Source: Rhyzopertha dominica
Lineage: Eukaryota; Arthropoda; Insecta; Coleoptera; Bostrichidae
DNA length: 64,000 bases
Direction: 5' to 3'
Assembly (NCBI GenBank): GCA_025024175.1
Contig: QCXZ01000041.1
Location: 18,719,786-18,783,785 of the forward strand
Numbering within the stretch: the first letter of the stretch is position 1; every line of letters begins with the position of its first letter. Below, in pieces: positions 24,680-39,300 of this stretch. Below the pieces are notes generated by a model, which saw only the letters and a program-made list of their open reading frames with translations, did no database searches and was not told the DNA's origin. The translations under genes and the position numbers were made by a program.

Positions 24680-26100
24680 TTTATTAAGCAGACTTGAGTT
24701 TACTCTAATAGCATAATTTGCCTCTTATCAAATTCGTAAGTGTGTTGTTATGAATACGGGGTTCTAAAACTGCGGATTTCTGACTTAACTCCTTTTATTC
24801 AAAACACTTCCATCAAATACACTAGGTCTATACACAACTAGTTTAAAACACTACAGTTTAAACACCACTAATTCACTAATCCACTATACTGCACACACTT
24901 GCACTAAAAATACCTTTTTCACTAGTCCTTTCGCTCGCTCGACAATCGCTATTCAAATCCATTGAACATTCCAGAAGGGATGCTCTCGAAGCTTCGCGAA
25001 AATCGAATCTTCTAGAGTCTCGACCTCGCTATCTAAAGTCACTAGATCAATAAAGTACCGAAATTGTCCGCCATTTTAGTGCAAAATAGCAACGGTAAAT
25101 TTAAATGTTTATGTAAAAGACGGGCTCAAACCTGTTTGGTTTCTATGGTTTTGGTTTCATCTGCCATTTTAGTGCAAAAATATGGACAATGAATTGCAGT
25201 ACTGTAATATATTTAGTGACTGTATCGCTATTGACATTCTCCTGTCATCTCTAAGTTGCTAGGACCACTACCTTCAGTGTCCTACCACCGCATCCACACG
25301 CCTGTAACTCGCGTCCACAGATAGCGCTGACTCGCAACAGTATTATTTTCTTTTTTTGTCTGTTTATTTAAGTTCGGTGATTCCATATCCATTATCCATT
25401 GCGTATATTGCCCAGTGATAGTGATGGTAGCATACACATATAAAAAGCAAAAGGCATTTTTTAACACAAAATATTTTGGTTCACGGAAAACGCATTTTAG
25501 TTTTTACATCAATGCACTAAACTCTAAAGGATTATTTTGACTTTATCATGTACCTATGTTCATATCTATTTTTAGTCTAGAGACAGAAGAAAGCCACCTA
25601 CATTTCTGTCTGATTACTCTTAACTCTTGAGAAGTTTGGTTATGTAATAATACTGCTGTAATAAGGCCGTAGCAGTGTAAGAATTGTAAAGTTAACTAAT
25701 CATTTTGTTTTGTGTTGGAAATTAATGGTTTTTGATTATTAAGGTTTTACGTACATTTTAGTATATTTACAAATAATAAATACCTTTGTGTTTCCATGTC
25801 AATAAATCAAGGAATAATGGCATAAACATCTACCTCTGCCTCATTGCTAATACTACTTTTTTTAAAACAGATATCTTATGAACACTATAGGTACAAACTA
25901 ATAATCTTAAACGTAATTAACTATAATACTTAAAATAACTATTTACACTACTATGTAACCTGCAACTTCCTAACAGTACTACATAATTTATAAGAAATTT
26001 ATTAAATTAAAAACGGAATGTCGCCTTCCAGGTGCATGACCAAAATAACAATCCAAAATAAAAGAAATATACAACTAAATGCACTATAAATAGGGTTGCT
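24680..26100. other. intergenic, no recognisable gene
   Basis: Between genes A and B. Short frames only, and no coding, RNA or transposon feature I can name. Confidence 0.5.
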
Positions 26101-26109
26101 AAAAATGAA

Positions 26110-26215
26110 TTAATAAGTATCGATACCTTTTACTGTCGATAATATTGATGGCAAGTACCGATAGCACGTCAAAAAATATCGATGCACGGAATATCATGAT
26201 ATCGATATCCATTAC
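26110..26215. promoter_or_regulatory. cluster of ATCGAT-type motifs
   Basis: Five variants of tATCGATa within about 100 bp (gtatcgatac, tgtcgata, taccgata, atatcgatg, gatatcgatat). This is the core of the DREF/BEAF-type insulator site in Drosophila. The same motifs also occur in ends of some insect hAT elements, so this could be a transposon end. Confidence 0.3.
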
Positions 26216-26239
26216 ATTATTATCTTGGTGGCACCTGAT

Positions 26240-26880
26240 GCAGTAGGTGTCGTTCTCACACCACCGGTTTCATAAGACAGCCCAGTTGTTAAATTTGTCT
26301 TAATCCTGTCCTAATACTGTGTTTCGCAGTGGAGCGCCACCATACCAGGGCAGCGTAAGTGATAAGAGGTCTCACCACAGTTGTGTACAGCCAGTACGCG
26401 ACCTGTGGCTGAATTCCCCAACTGTTTCCCCAAAGACGTCTGCACACCCATAGTATTGCACACGCCTTTCGACTGATTTCATTAACATGATCCGTCCAAG
26501 CCAGTTTGGAATGCAGGGTTACACCTAGNTGTCTCACCGTCCAATAGATCTCTGTTTGCGTTTGTTTGTGAAGACTAAGAGTTCCTTTTTTGCCGGATTA
26601 ACCGACAAGCTTCTGTTCACACCATCTACTAGTCCTGTTTAGAGAAATTTGCATCAGCTCTGAAACCTTCCCCAAAAATTTATCTCAAATAACAATGTAC
26701 AGGTCATCTGCATAATATGTCTGCGTTTAGTATCCATTTTTATGAAGAACAACAAGGAGCGTGTCCACGAGGCCACACGCCGGGAGATAATACCTATCCT
26801 TGTGGACAGCCTCGCACAGCGGATGCCTCCACCATAGTGTTCTAAGCGACGGCAACAGATCATCGACTCGATCCATTTTA
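26240..26880 (-). pseudogene. Jockey/R1-like non-LTR retrotransposon reverse transcriptase relic
   Basis: Minus strand. LGVTLHSKLAWTDHVNEISR then WVCRRLWG and VAYWLYTTVVRPLITYAALVWW (26289-26537) match the thumb and connection region that follows the reverse transcriptase in Jockey/I/R1-clade elements. Just upstream (about 26690-26720), in another frame, is YYADDLYIVI, the catalytic YxDD box. The frames are broken and no endonuclease or 3' tail is visible, so this is a short decayed fragment. Confidence 0.75.
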
Positions 26881-27377
26881 CAATGGCTCGATTAGCGCCT
26901 CAGACTGTTGGTAGTAGACAGGCAAATCTGGCTCGATCGAACTTCATACTTCTCTTTATTCCTTATTTATCCAAAAGAAAAAGAACAGGCAGTCTTTAGC
27001 GATGTGAATTTACAACACGCAGTTCTGCAACCCACGCCAAGAAGAGAAAAACACCATCCAAATTAAAAAATGTAAGTAACTCATGGAGCTCACGGAATAT
27101 CACGATAAAACAGATGGTTTGTTTTCAGCAGTTGCTTTAATTTCATGAAAAATGTAAAACTTGTATTAGATTAGGGAGTACATAAAATGACTGTTCGAGC
27201 AGATATAAGATGCATTTGCTAATAGATTGCCTAGTTATTACTCTACAACCAAAGCCTTAATAGTTTTTGCGTCATATCGGTGTACAGACTAATAAGGCTG
27301 CTGATTATTAAGTGTATATGCCTAACATTATCAAGAGACTCCCATAAGTACTAAACAGGTTTGACGGTTCATTAACA

Positions 27378-30300
27378 ATGGAAGGAAAGATAGTGCTGGT
27401 TGTTATACTGCTGCCTTTTCAAGTTACACTCAGCTTGGACGATATTCAGCTTCTCATAGGTGGTACTTTGCAAACGAAATGGTCAAATATCATATCGAAT
27501 GCAGGAGAGAGCCGCAATTGTCGCGAACAACTAATTTTACTAACAGATGCTGTTGAAAATAAGGATAGATGGGCTGTTCAAAGTAAGTTTGCATATTTAA
27601 TTCATTACCATACAATTATGTATGTGTTTAATTACTAATATTTTGACCATAAACTAGTTATTAGAGCATAATTTTGCAAAATGGTTTTATAAAGAAATTG
27701 TATTAAATATACCTATCTACATTATGAGCGCAAGATTATACAATCTTCCCGCCTCTACATTCTAGTTGCTCAACTGTTAACTTTCCCAACAACAGACATG
27801 ATTAAACAGTTTAAGATGCAGATGCATGAAACCGACATACTACATCACATCCAATAATATCACGTGAAAAGGTGTAAGATAGAATTATAGACTAAGTCCA
27901 CACCTTTCAGTATAAAATTATGTAGATGATGTTACAAAGGAAGTCAAAAAGTAAGTGGACAAGCTTGAATGGAATTAAATCTATAGCCACAACACAAGTG
28001 CATTTATAGACGACATAAAATTTATGATAGAAGTCAAGAATTACAGCAAATATGGTAATTTGGAGTAAACTTCTACTAAAAAAACTATATTTGGACGGAA
28101 ATGAGTTAGATTGGGTTATCAAAGTAAAGTCCAAAATTCAACTTCGTGAAAGAGACGTTTCTGTTGCGTATTCAGAAAGGTTATTTTATCGTATTTTATT
28201 TAATTTGATTTTAACTGTTTAACAGGTAGCACCTACTGTTTGTATCAGGTTGTTTACATTACTAATATAAAATTGCTCGCGCATTAAATGAGAAATGACG
28301 ATGTTTCTGTTGTGCCCTCTGCGCTTTCGCTTCAATACCGGGTCAAAACATAGATCTTAGTGGACCTATGGACCTAATGACAACCATCAAGGGATGTACT
28401 ACGAGGAGATTAGGGTAAGCCACTTCTCAGTATTTTGTTTAACTCAATATTGCAACTCAATTAAAATACAGTCCAAAAGCTCTTCTCGAGTTTCAATGAA
28501 GTAAGATGGAAATAAAAACCATTGCAATGTCTGATTTTGTACTTTACTTTGATAACCTAATCTAAAAAATGCTTAAAGGTCAAGATAAAGNTNTTAGTAA
28601 CAGTCTACATTAAATAAAAACCTAAAACAAATGAAAACATCTGCATACTTAAGGAAGAGCAAAGTATAGGAACAACAGAGAAATTACAGAGGAAGCTGTA
28701 TAATTGCACAAAAGAAGCATCACAATAAAGTAAATTAATGGTCCATTAGGCAATATACAGGGTTCGCCAGCTACAACTCCTCGTATTTTCTATATTTATT
28801 TTATATTAAGTATTTTCAGATATATTTAGGAAGAAAAGGATTTTTTAAGTGACAGTTTTTTGTTAATATCTTCTAAACAGTTTGCTGCACCGAAAATTTA
28901 TAGGTACGAAGAATACTCGCAATTATGCTACTAATCACAAACTAAAAGAAAAAAAAGAACAATTTACAAATGTGTACTTGCCCCACAATTTCACTCCCTT
29001 CCCTATACCCTACACACAGACCGACAGACACCATACAAGAAATTTTTTTGCTCAAATTTTGTTTTTGGACGTCAAGCATTTTAAAGCGATTAAACAAATA
29101 AAATTTTTTGAAAATTTCTTCGCGATACAATACTTCCCATTTGTTGGATGTGGAAGTAATAAGTTGAAGTTGCAATTTGTAGAAAGATGTGCAGTTGTAA
29201 AAAAAACTAATAAAAATAAATTGGCTGCGGCATCATTGTTTCCTAATAAGCGTTGCAAAAATGCTTCATACTTAAGAAATGCTTGACATGATGTTTATTT
29301 TCGGAGAATGTTTATTGGTGTCACGAGTGTACGCTGAGATATCCGGGAGATATACTGGGAGTATTAAACGAGCAAGGAGAGTTAGAAGAAAGACAGTTTC
29401 AATGTAGGCTAAATAATGCAAGTTCTTGACGTGCTGTTGAAAATCTTTATATCAGTGTCCGTGAAATTAACAGGAACATTGATATGCAACCTCATTCTGC
29501 ATGTGGGCTATCAACAAAATCTACCAAGAATACTTCTATCTTATGGGCGTGTTATTTTCCGATTAATGGACGTTCCATAAAAATGGTGTAGTCAATCATC
29601 ACAATTTTCACTACTATGCCGATGAAAACACGCACGTCATGAGAATGGGAAACCACCAGCAAAGAAGGTCGTCACTGAATGTATGGGAAGGCATACTAGG
29701 AGAACGCTTTCTGTGTCTCTACCTTTTCGATGGGCTTCTGGCCGGCAACAGTTATTTAATCTTCCTTCGTGACAACTTGGTTAAACTCTTAGAAAATGCC
29801 CCTTTAGCCGCTCGACGACATATTATTTTCCATCACGATGGACACATTATAGCCGCGAGGTTTTGGAACATCTCGATGAAAGGTTTCCGGATTGATTGAT
29901 TGGTAGTGGAGGTCCAGTAAAGTGCCCGCCTAGATCATCAGAGCTCATTCCCTTTGCCTGCTACATCAACAATGAAGTCTACAGAAGTTCGCCAGGAGTT
30001 CTCAGGGCGGTGTGTAGGGATTGCGAATCGAGGTTGTGGTTTTGCCCGCTACAGAAAGGTCGTCACTTCGAACATTCAGTTTAGGTTGCTAGATTGTTAT
30101 TATTCTTATATATTTTGATATTAATTTCTCTTTTTTTTAGTTTAATCGGACTTCATAACTCATAAGAGAGTCTAAAATTTACGGTTATTTCATTTAAAAA
30201 AAATGTTGACGTTTAGGAAAATTATTATGTCTCAAAAAGCTAGAGGGATGCTGTTTTCGTAGGCAGGTTACTAATAAAATGTTCATAAAACTTTATTACA

Positions 30301-33300
30301 GATTTAGTAGTCCTAAAATCTGGTATTGAAAATCGATTATATTCAGTCGCGGCTAGCTTATTTTTTAAGTAGCACTCTAATTTACTTTTACCGTAGTTAA
30401 ATCCGTGAATTCATCTCTTTTGCTATGATTTAAAAAGTAAATGCGTCTAGTTAATTTTTTCAAAAATTAAATTTTTGTAGTTTTTATTACGTTAGTAATT
30501 TTTATAGTAGTTTTAGCAGGCCATACTTCTCATATTCTAGCTTCAAACTGTCAGTATCTGTTTGGTGTTAATAGGGAATCGTCTACGTGTTTAGTTTACA
30601 TTCAATATGAGTTATTATTCTCAAATTGAACACCTTGACATGGTTTTTATCCTGCGATAAAAACCCCAAGTTAGCCTGTATAATTGCCTGAAAGAGAACG
30701 AAAACAGAGGGAACAAGCATTTAGGAAAATTCGAAATAGGCTTTTGCAGATACGATCTGTCGTTTATAATAAGCATAAGCAATATAATAAGGCGAGTATA
30801 CGAGTATACTTCAAAGGAAGATAAGAACCACCTATATGTTCTAGGCAATTAAGTCTAAACAAAAATGAAGATTTTTTAAATAATAAAACGAGTTTGTTAA
30901 TTGCCACAACTATCACTAGTACTTTGATGAAACCGCATCTTCTAAGAAAGCAGCACAACCAAAGTAAATGATAGATTTTTTAGAAATTGTGCTGTTTAGT
31001 TTACTTGAAAATGTTTCTTTGGCTTACGTAAGAGACGTATTTTCAACACCACGTAGCTCCTGTCCACAATGGATAAATAGTAACAATGTGTCTTACCTAA
31101 AGATTTTCACAAAAAATTAGTAGAAGGAGCAAGACAATTCGTCGGCCAGCAAGATCACCTGACCTAACCGGCTTTCTTTTGTGGGTTTATATTAAAAATA
31201 CTGTGTACCAAGATCTTTACTCTGAAGATTAATTTATTGTAGGTTGTAGTGCTATTATTTTCTTTTTTCGTTGTCATACGTTTTTGTTAATTTTGTTGTA
31301 TTTCGTTATGTTTTTGAAATTCCTTTTGACAGTGCATAAATAATTTAATAAATATTCAATTCCTATTTAGATAATTTATTTAGATGCAAATATCTGCCTG
31401 TTTGTTATTATTTCTTTTTAATATTCATTACAAGAATATATTATGTACATGTAAATGATTTTTACCATATAAGGGGCGACAATTTTAACATCTTTGGATC
31501 ACGCGTTACTTTTCAACAAAATAAAGAATGAATAAGTTTACTGTGTGGGTCAAAGAATACAAAATAGTTTATCTAAGTGTTATAAATTCCGTCTTTTTGT
31601 TTTAAGGACCTACTGTTATTATTACAAATGTTGTAGTTAACCTACAAAATCCTTCTCGTCATATGAATTTTATGAGTTATACTTGCTAAAAATAAATAGC
31701 GAATAAATTTTAGTAGCAGCGGTAAGTTTAGTTGTCAAGCTAGGAAGAAGAACGGTAATTTCTAAACTTCTTTACATCATATCGAAGGAAATTAATATGC
31801 ACATTTAACTGCGGTGAAACTAGGATACTATTAAAAAATCGAGTTCGCATTGACTGAATACAGTCAATTTTCAACATATCGTGTTTTTAAGATATCTTTG
31901 AACTTTTATATTATAGCGTACCTTTTCATTTTCACTGTAGGCAATAGCATACTAAAGATTAATTAAAATTAGCACAAACAAAAATATTTTTTTGAACATG
32001 TAAGCAATACCTTAAATAATAAGTGACGTAAATTCCCTTAGCGAATGCTAGGTATGATAATCTAAATGATGATAGCTTTGCAAGGTAAACAAGGTCATGC
32101 AAAAAAGTATTATAATTTATTATTTAAGATATCCTTTAGAGCAAATTGGCAAATGCAATATTCCTTGATATAGTTAAATCTTCCAACACTTCAAACCCGT
32201 TTTTAAAAAGATTTATTTAAATGCAATATTACAAACTAATTATTTTAGCCACAACGAATAAACGATAAAGGGCTTGTTACTACTATCAACTACAATGCTA
32301 ATCTCTAACTCTAACTGCCCGTGCTATGTTCATCCCGGGTGTTACACGTTCAAAACGCCAAGTCGGCAAGACTTGGAGGACGGTGACATCTTATTTTTTT
32401 CAATGTCACGGGAATGCATCTCCTAACTCCTCCCCCGTTTTGGTGTGAACGTCCGCGTTCACATTGGATTTTTGGGAAGTTTTGACGAAAATGATCTTTC
32501 TTGGCTTGCACAGCAGGTTCTGTAGTCTCGCTCGAAATTTGAGGGCTAGCACAGAAACAATTATTAAAATTAAAACAATTACAACGGTCAAAGTATAATG
32601 CGTGAATTGCATTAGAGGTTCCAAGTGAATTGGGTGGTCCTGGAGTTCTTCAGCTTCCCGAAGTAGATCGCTTGGATTTTCCAAGTGCCGTAGTAATAGT
32701 CCTGATTGTCGGTGATAATTTAGGGACAGTTTCGAGATGTTACAGGTAGATATCTCGAAAAACGGCATCGTGTTGTCAAAAGTTGAAGTACCGATAATTA
32801 TTCGGCAACGGGAGCTCAGAATATTTGTTCCTTTCAAAATCCTCTTGTTTATTTGCCCCTGGCAGTCTTCTAAAACTTCACTAAATTCCTTAGAGATCGT
32901 CAGAAGCTCCCTGTTCTTCAATAAGTGCGAGATTTGGTANTCGTTGGTAATTTTGGTGGTGGTACAACCTTCGATTTCTTGAAGTGTGCAATTTTCATAA
33001 GACGGTTCTTGTAAACATATTGCAAAAGGTTCCACGGCCTGACAATCTTCATCGGTCCAGTAATTAATGTTATTGATCTTGACTAGAAACCTTTTGGGTG
33101 GTATTATTGCAATATCTTGGTGATTGGGCAATGGATAAATTTGGGAATAGTTTGCGAGAGTGGGCTTCAGTATTGGTATTTTAAGGAGAAAAGTTATTGC
33201 CTGATTGGTTCCGATTACTACTAGTCTTGTCATTTGTAGAATTTTAAACAAGTGTACGTTATGGAATGGTAATAATTGCTGATCGGCATAAATTTTGGTC

Positions 33301-36300
33301 AGATATTTATGGATTTCAATTAATTCGTTTGCTGTCATTAGTTCTAAATTTGGTGTTTCTGTCCAGGACATACTTATAGTTCTTTCAATCATTTGAAGCT
33401 TGCTTAATAAAATTTTGGATTGATAAATTTCGTTTTGTAGTATGATACGAATTTCTTCCGCTTCACGTACGCCATTTAAATAGTTTTCTGTATTTTGAAT
33501 GTTTTGGGTTAAAAATTTGAAATCTTCGTCATACCTTTGGTCAAATGGTTTGCTAGCGAGGTCAACTTGTTAATTCGTATTAATTCGGAATTTTGGTTTT
33601 TATAAAGGTGATCTAAATTTTCATTAATGTTTTTCAAGTCGTCCTCATCGAGGTTGCCTGTTATGAATTTAATAGCTTTACCCAGAATGTTAACCAGTGC
33701 TCTTTTAGTTCTGTAATTGAATTTATTTATAAGATTGCTAATTTGAGTGATTTTGTTTAGTAATTGCTGATGTAAATTATTAGTCAATTTATCGATAGTG
33801 CTTCTTCTTCCTAACATTTGTGCGTTATTAACCAAAAGTGCGAAATTTTGCTCTATGTTTGTAACATTTAGATAAAATAAAAAGTTGTGATAGTGGTCCA
33901 GGACCTTTACCTGGTTTAAAGGTTCCTCGAAATATCCATTGCTCTTAATTGTTTTGACCTGAAGGGCCTGGAACGGCGGGATCTGAATGATCCACAATAT
34001 CGGGAGTCTGTAAAGAAGATGTGTGTCTTAGTCTTTTTATTTTGCTAACATGTGCTGTAGTTTGGTTTTGTTTTTGCGTTACGCCTATGAGTTTACTTTG
34101 ATTTTGGTCGTTAACNAGTATCTTTTCGTATGGAGGGTCTACTTTACGGGGTCTATTTCTTTTTAAATAGATTTCTTTATTAATTAAATCAGGGGGATCA
34201 CTTCGATTTTCGTTCCTTTTGTCCAAAGTATGCTGCGCTTTTTCTTTATTTTTCAAATAAACTTGGTCGTAGAAAGGTAAAATTTCTCGTTTTCGCTTTT
34301 CATTATACTGTTCGTAAACTGTCATACTTATGTCGAACTCGGGTAATTTTTCGTACGGACCGTAAAGTAAATTAAAGGGTGAGAACCCTGTCGATGAGTG
34401 TATGGATTGATTGTAAATAACTACAGCGGATATCATTAAATTATATGGTTGTTCATTAGGGTTTTTAAGTTTTAGAACTCTTAATTTTTCTATAATCGTG
34501 GAATGAAAACGTTCAATAGGCGAATTAGAATTTGGGTTGTTAACTGTCGTGAAATGAAGCTCAATTTTGTGCAATATACAAAATTCTTTAAATGTGTTAT
34601 TTTGGAATTCTTTTCCTTCGTTGCAAACTATCTTTTGTGGTACGTTATGGTGAGATATGTAGTGCCTTAATTTATTAAGAACTGTTAAGGCAGTGCCGTC
34701 CTTAATTAAATATGCTTGTCCGTAACGCGAGAACAGATCTATTATGGTAAGAAATTTTGACTTTGAGAAAGAAAATGTGTCGATGTGGACTACTTCGAAG
34801 GGTCTTTTAGCTAAAAGGGGACCTGAAAGTTTTAAGTTGTAAGGGTGTCTCTCGTATTTTGCCTGTAAGCAGATGTCACATAAATTAATTACATCCGTAA
34901 TGGTTTGTTTCATATTCGTCCAGTAATATTTCTGTTTTAGGTGATTGTAGGTTTCGTTTATTCCATTATGAGTGCGTTCATGATATTCAGTTACGATTTC
35001 TTTTTGATTTTCAGAATTTGTTACGTCTTTACAGCAATTGTTACTTATAAAAATCTTAATAGAATAATTAAACAGTTTCTTACACAATTTAGCGAAATGA
35101 GCTCTTAGTGAGCTATCAGTAAAATAGATACAGTACGACTGATCTGGTTTAAAAATTTCTTTCATCAATTTTGTAAAATCTTCGTCTTGCGCGTTAATTC
35201 TGATGGTTATATTATAATTATTTTTATTAAAGGGTTTTGTGTATTTACAGAGATATTGCTCACCTGGGCGTATTATGATTCTATTGGAAAAGACGTTTAT
35301 AGGTTGTTCTGTAATAGGTAGAATTTTCCCGCCGTCCTCATCTACTGAGTGTGCGGTTCCTAAGCTTTCAGATTCATTAAATATTAAATTTTCCAAACTG
35401 TTTAATGCATTATCGTCAAGGGGCGGTACTTCGTTTAATTCCGCTAATTGGGAATTAACGATTTGTTCAATTTCGTCTTCTGTGATACTGGGTACTTCTG
35501 CGATATTAGCAATCATGGATTCGGTGTCGTCGGAATCGTTATTATTGATTTCTATTCTCGAAAGGGCATCCGCTACTTTGTTTTCTTTACCTTTAGTGTG
35601 AATTATTTGAAAGTCATACTCGTCCAATTTTAATTTCCATCGAATGCGGCGTGAATTTGGTTCCTTTATTTTATAAAGCCAGATAAGAGGATTATGATCG
35701 GTCTCAATAATAAAATGTTGTCCAAATAAATATGGCCGGAAATGTTTTGTTGAATCGAGTATTGCCAGCAGTTCCTTCTCTATTGTGGAGTAATTCCGTT
35801 CCGCCGAATTCAAAGTGCGCGAGTAATATGCTATGGGCCTATTTGACTGAGATAAAACTCCAGCTATTGCAATATCGGAAGCATCAGTTGTTAATTTGAA
35901 TTGTTTATTGAAGTCAGGATAAGCCAAAATAGGTGCGTTTATTAAAAGTTCCTTGCATTGTTCGAAAGCCGAAATATAATCTTGGTCATTAATATTGATT
36001 TTTGCTCCCTTTTTCAAGCATTTTGTGAGAGGTGAGACTATTTTCGCGAAGTTCGAAATAAATCTACGGTAATAACCTATCAATCCCAAAAATGATTTGA
36101 TTTCTTTCGTAGATTTAGGAATTGGAAATTTTTCTGTCGCCTCGATTTTTGAGGGATTCGGCTTTATGCCGTCGGGCGTTATGACATGGCCTAAAAACGC
36201 GACGTCTTTTCGAAGAAACTCGGACTTATCGAGTTGGACCTTTAAATTAAATTTTCTCATTTTCTCAAAAATTAATTTTAAGTGGATCAGATGCTCTTGG

Positions 36301-39300
36301 AGTGATTTTGAAAATATTACAATGTCGTCCATGTAGACGAAACAGAATTCATGTAAATATTCGCGGAGGGCATTGTCCANTACACGCCGAAATGTGCTAG
36401 GTGCATTTCTCAAACCGAATGGCATCCTAACATACTCGTAATGCCCGCTATTTACCGAAAATGCTGTTTTCTCTACCGAATTGGGGTGCATCTCGATCTG
36501 GTGGAATCCCTGGGCGAGATCGAGGGTTGTAAAGTAAGAACACTTTCCTAGGTTGTCTAAGATCTCGTCGATGCGGGGCAAGGGGTATTTATCAGCAACA
36601 GTCTTTTCGTTCAATTTCCGAAAGTCAACGACCATCCTAAATTTCTTTTTACCGGACGCATCAGTCTTTTTCGGTACAATCCAGACGGGCGCGCTATATG
36701 ACGAAATCGATGGACGGATGATTTTATTGTCTAATAATTTTTCGATTTGATTTTGAATTTCTAATTTCATGGTATGTGGGTGTCGAAAAGATTTTACATA
36801 GACAGGTTCTTCATCTGTTGTCCTAATTTCGTGTTTTACAGCGTTGCTAAAAGTTAAGTCGCTACTCTCATTATAAAATATATCCTTAAATTGCATGCCA
36901 AGCTTTATAATTTTGTTTTGTTCTTCCTTGTTTAGATGGGAAATCCTAAGGTGATCCAAAAGTTTAAAATTTTGACAATTTTGAGGCGGATTTGCAACGT
37001 CGTGTTCTAGTAGAGGCATTACTTCAATTCGTTCGGAAAAATTAATTTCTACATCTGTCTGTTGATCTATTGGTAATATACAAAAACCTTTTTTCGCGGT
37101 TGTTATTGATTCGGGTATCGATAAATTTTCATTAATTTTTAATTCTGGAAAGACAATATCGCCATTATCGATAGTCACTGGAATTTTAACAAAATTATTT
37201 ACATTCAGTTTTATGGGCTTTAACTTTTTACTAGTATATTCGNGGTGAAATGGCAGGCTAATATTGCAAATTTCTAAGGTATTACTTTTATAATTAATTT
37301 TAGCGCCCAATTTTCGTAAATCGGAACTACCAAGTAAAGCGTCAAATTTCTCGTGCCAATCCACTACATGAAAATGAATTGGATCTTTTAGGCCTATTTC
37401 TTCGAACAAGGGAATGCTTATGTTATTTTTGCAATAAATTTTGCTTCCTAAACCGGATACTACAAACGGTTTATTGTAAATAAAATCTGAAAATTTGCCG
37501 AAAGCAGGTTGACTATTAATTACAGAATTTGATGCGCCGGAGTCTATTAAAATTTTTAAGTCAATATTAGGTAAATAAATAAATGGAAGTTTTGGCTTTA
37601 TTTTTATGGAATTTAAATCAATTAATTTGAGGTCTCCGAGGCTGGCATCTGAAAATTTTCTGGATCTTCCGCGTAAAATTCGTCATCAGCTTGGTCTGCG
37701 CCGTTTTCAGGGCAGAAATTATTTTCATTGTAACTTTCTTCAGCGAGGTCCGCCGATTCTACGTTAAACAGCTCTTCGGATATAAAGTTTGGTTTTTGTT
37801 GATAATTTTGAACTGGTATTTGTTGTGTTCTGACCCGACTTTGGACAGACATCGGGGTTGGATTTTGAAAACTGCTTGGACCGGGCCTATTTGCAAACGT
37901 TTGTTTATCTGGAAATTGTCTTTGTAATGGCTGAGTGGGTCTATTTAGTGGGCTTCTGAATACCGGATTAGAATTTTGATGGGGAAATGGGCGATTTTGG
38001 AAATTGTTCGAATTTTGATTATGAGAATTATTTTGAATGCGAGCTTGAACCGTAACATGTGGAATTTGGGGTCTTCTTGGAATATCTTGTGATTTTCGGA
38101 GAAATTCACAGTATTCCCACTCCTGTTTCTTGTTATCATAAAATTGGCATTTATTTATGCATTCTTCGACAGAATTTAGTTGAAAGTGGCTAATGTAGCT
38201 TCTATAGGGTTCAACAAGACCAATTTGGAAAGTTTTCAGCGCAAATTTATCGTAATTGGCGAGCTTGTATTTTAATTCCAGGGGATCTGTTACATTTAGT
38301 GACACGTATTGCAATAGATCATTACAACACTTAAGTAGTCTACCGTAATAGTCTAAGATTCGTTTCGCTTTTGAACGCAATGGCTTAAGGCCGCGCAAAG
38401 TAATTCTTCGCTTCTCTGGTCGCCGTATTTACGCAGCAGAGAAGATCGAATATCCTCCCATTCTATCGCGTTTTGGAACGAAATAAAATCTCTAGCGTCT
38501 CCTTTTACTTTATTTCTAATGGAAACGTTTACTAAATATTTTACATCAACAGTGATTCGTCCGTTTAAATGATTTATTAGATTATCTACTTCACTTATGA
38601 AGATCGATAAATTTTTGCCTGGGTAATATTCTGGGATAGCATCCAATAAAAGTCGAATTTCACTCATTTCGACAGGTACGACTTGAGTCTGAACCTGATG
38701 AACATCAACGTTTTCTGGTAAACTCATGTTTGTATTGACAATTCCGGCTAATTGAGGATCTTTCAAAATTTTACGCTTTTGTCTATAAAAATCTACTTGT
38801 TGTCTTAACTGAGCTAAGTCTAATGAATCTATGTCGTCAGCGATTATTTCCGCTTCGCTTTCCGAAGAAGAGTCAAACATTTAAATATAAAATTCAAGCA
38901 GTAACTTAACACTATTGATAGGAAAAAACAAAGGACTTACGTCACCAAGATTTGCATCCTATAGTGAGCTCGTTCTTAGATGTATTTCCAATCAGCGGTT
39001 GGTTCGTTGGGAAGAATATCGCATAAGGACTTGAAAGCCGCCTGAATCTCTGTAGCTTCACCGAAGACAGAAGTCACTTCCGTGGGTCAATCTTCACCAA
39101 TGGATTTTACAGAGTCAGTTGCGATATCCTGTTCGCAGCGCCAGTTAAATCTTCCAACACTTCAAACCCGTTTTTAAAAAGATTTATTTAAATGCAATAT
39201 TACAAACTAATTATTTTAGCCACAACGAATAAACGATAAAGGGCTTGTTACTACTATCAACTATAATGCTAATCTCTAACTCTAACTGCCCGTGCGATGT

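Noticed and set aside
28882..29286. 134-codon plus-strand frame in intron 1 of gene B.
   Set aside because: No ATG start, no recognisable motif, AT-driven composition and overlapping open frames on the other strand.
32406..33997. Two separate envelope-like genes on the minus strand.
   Set aside because: They are consecutive parts of one env protein in different frames. Furin site and heptad region come first, the Cys-rich part and membrane anchor second, so one broken gene is simpler.
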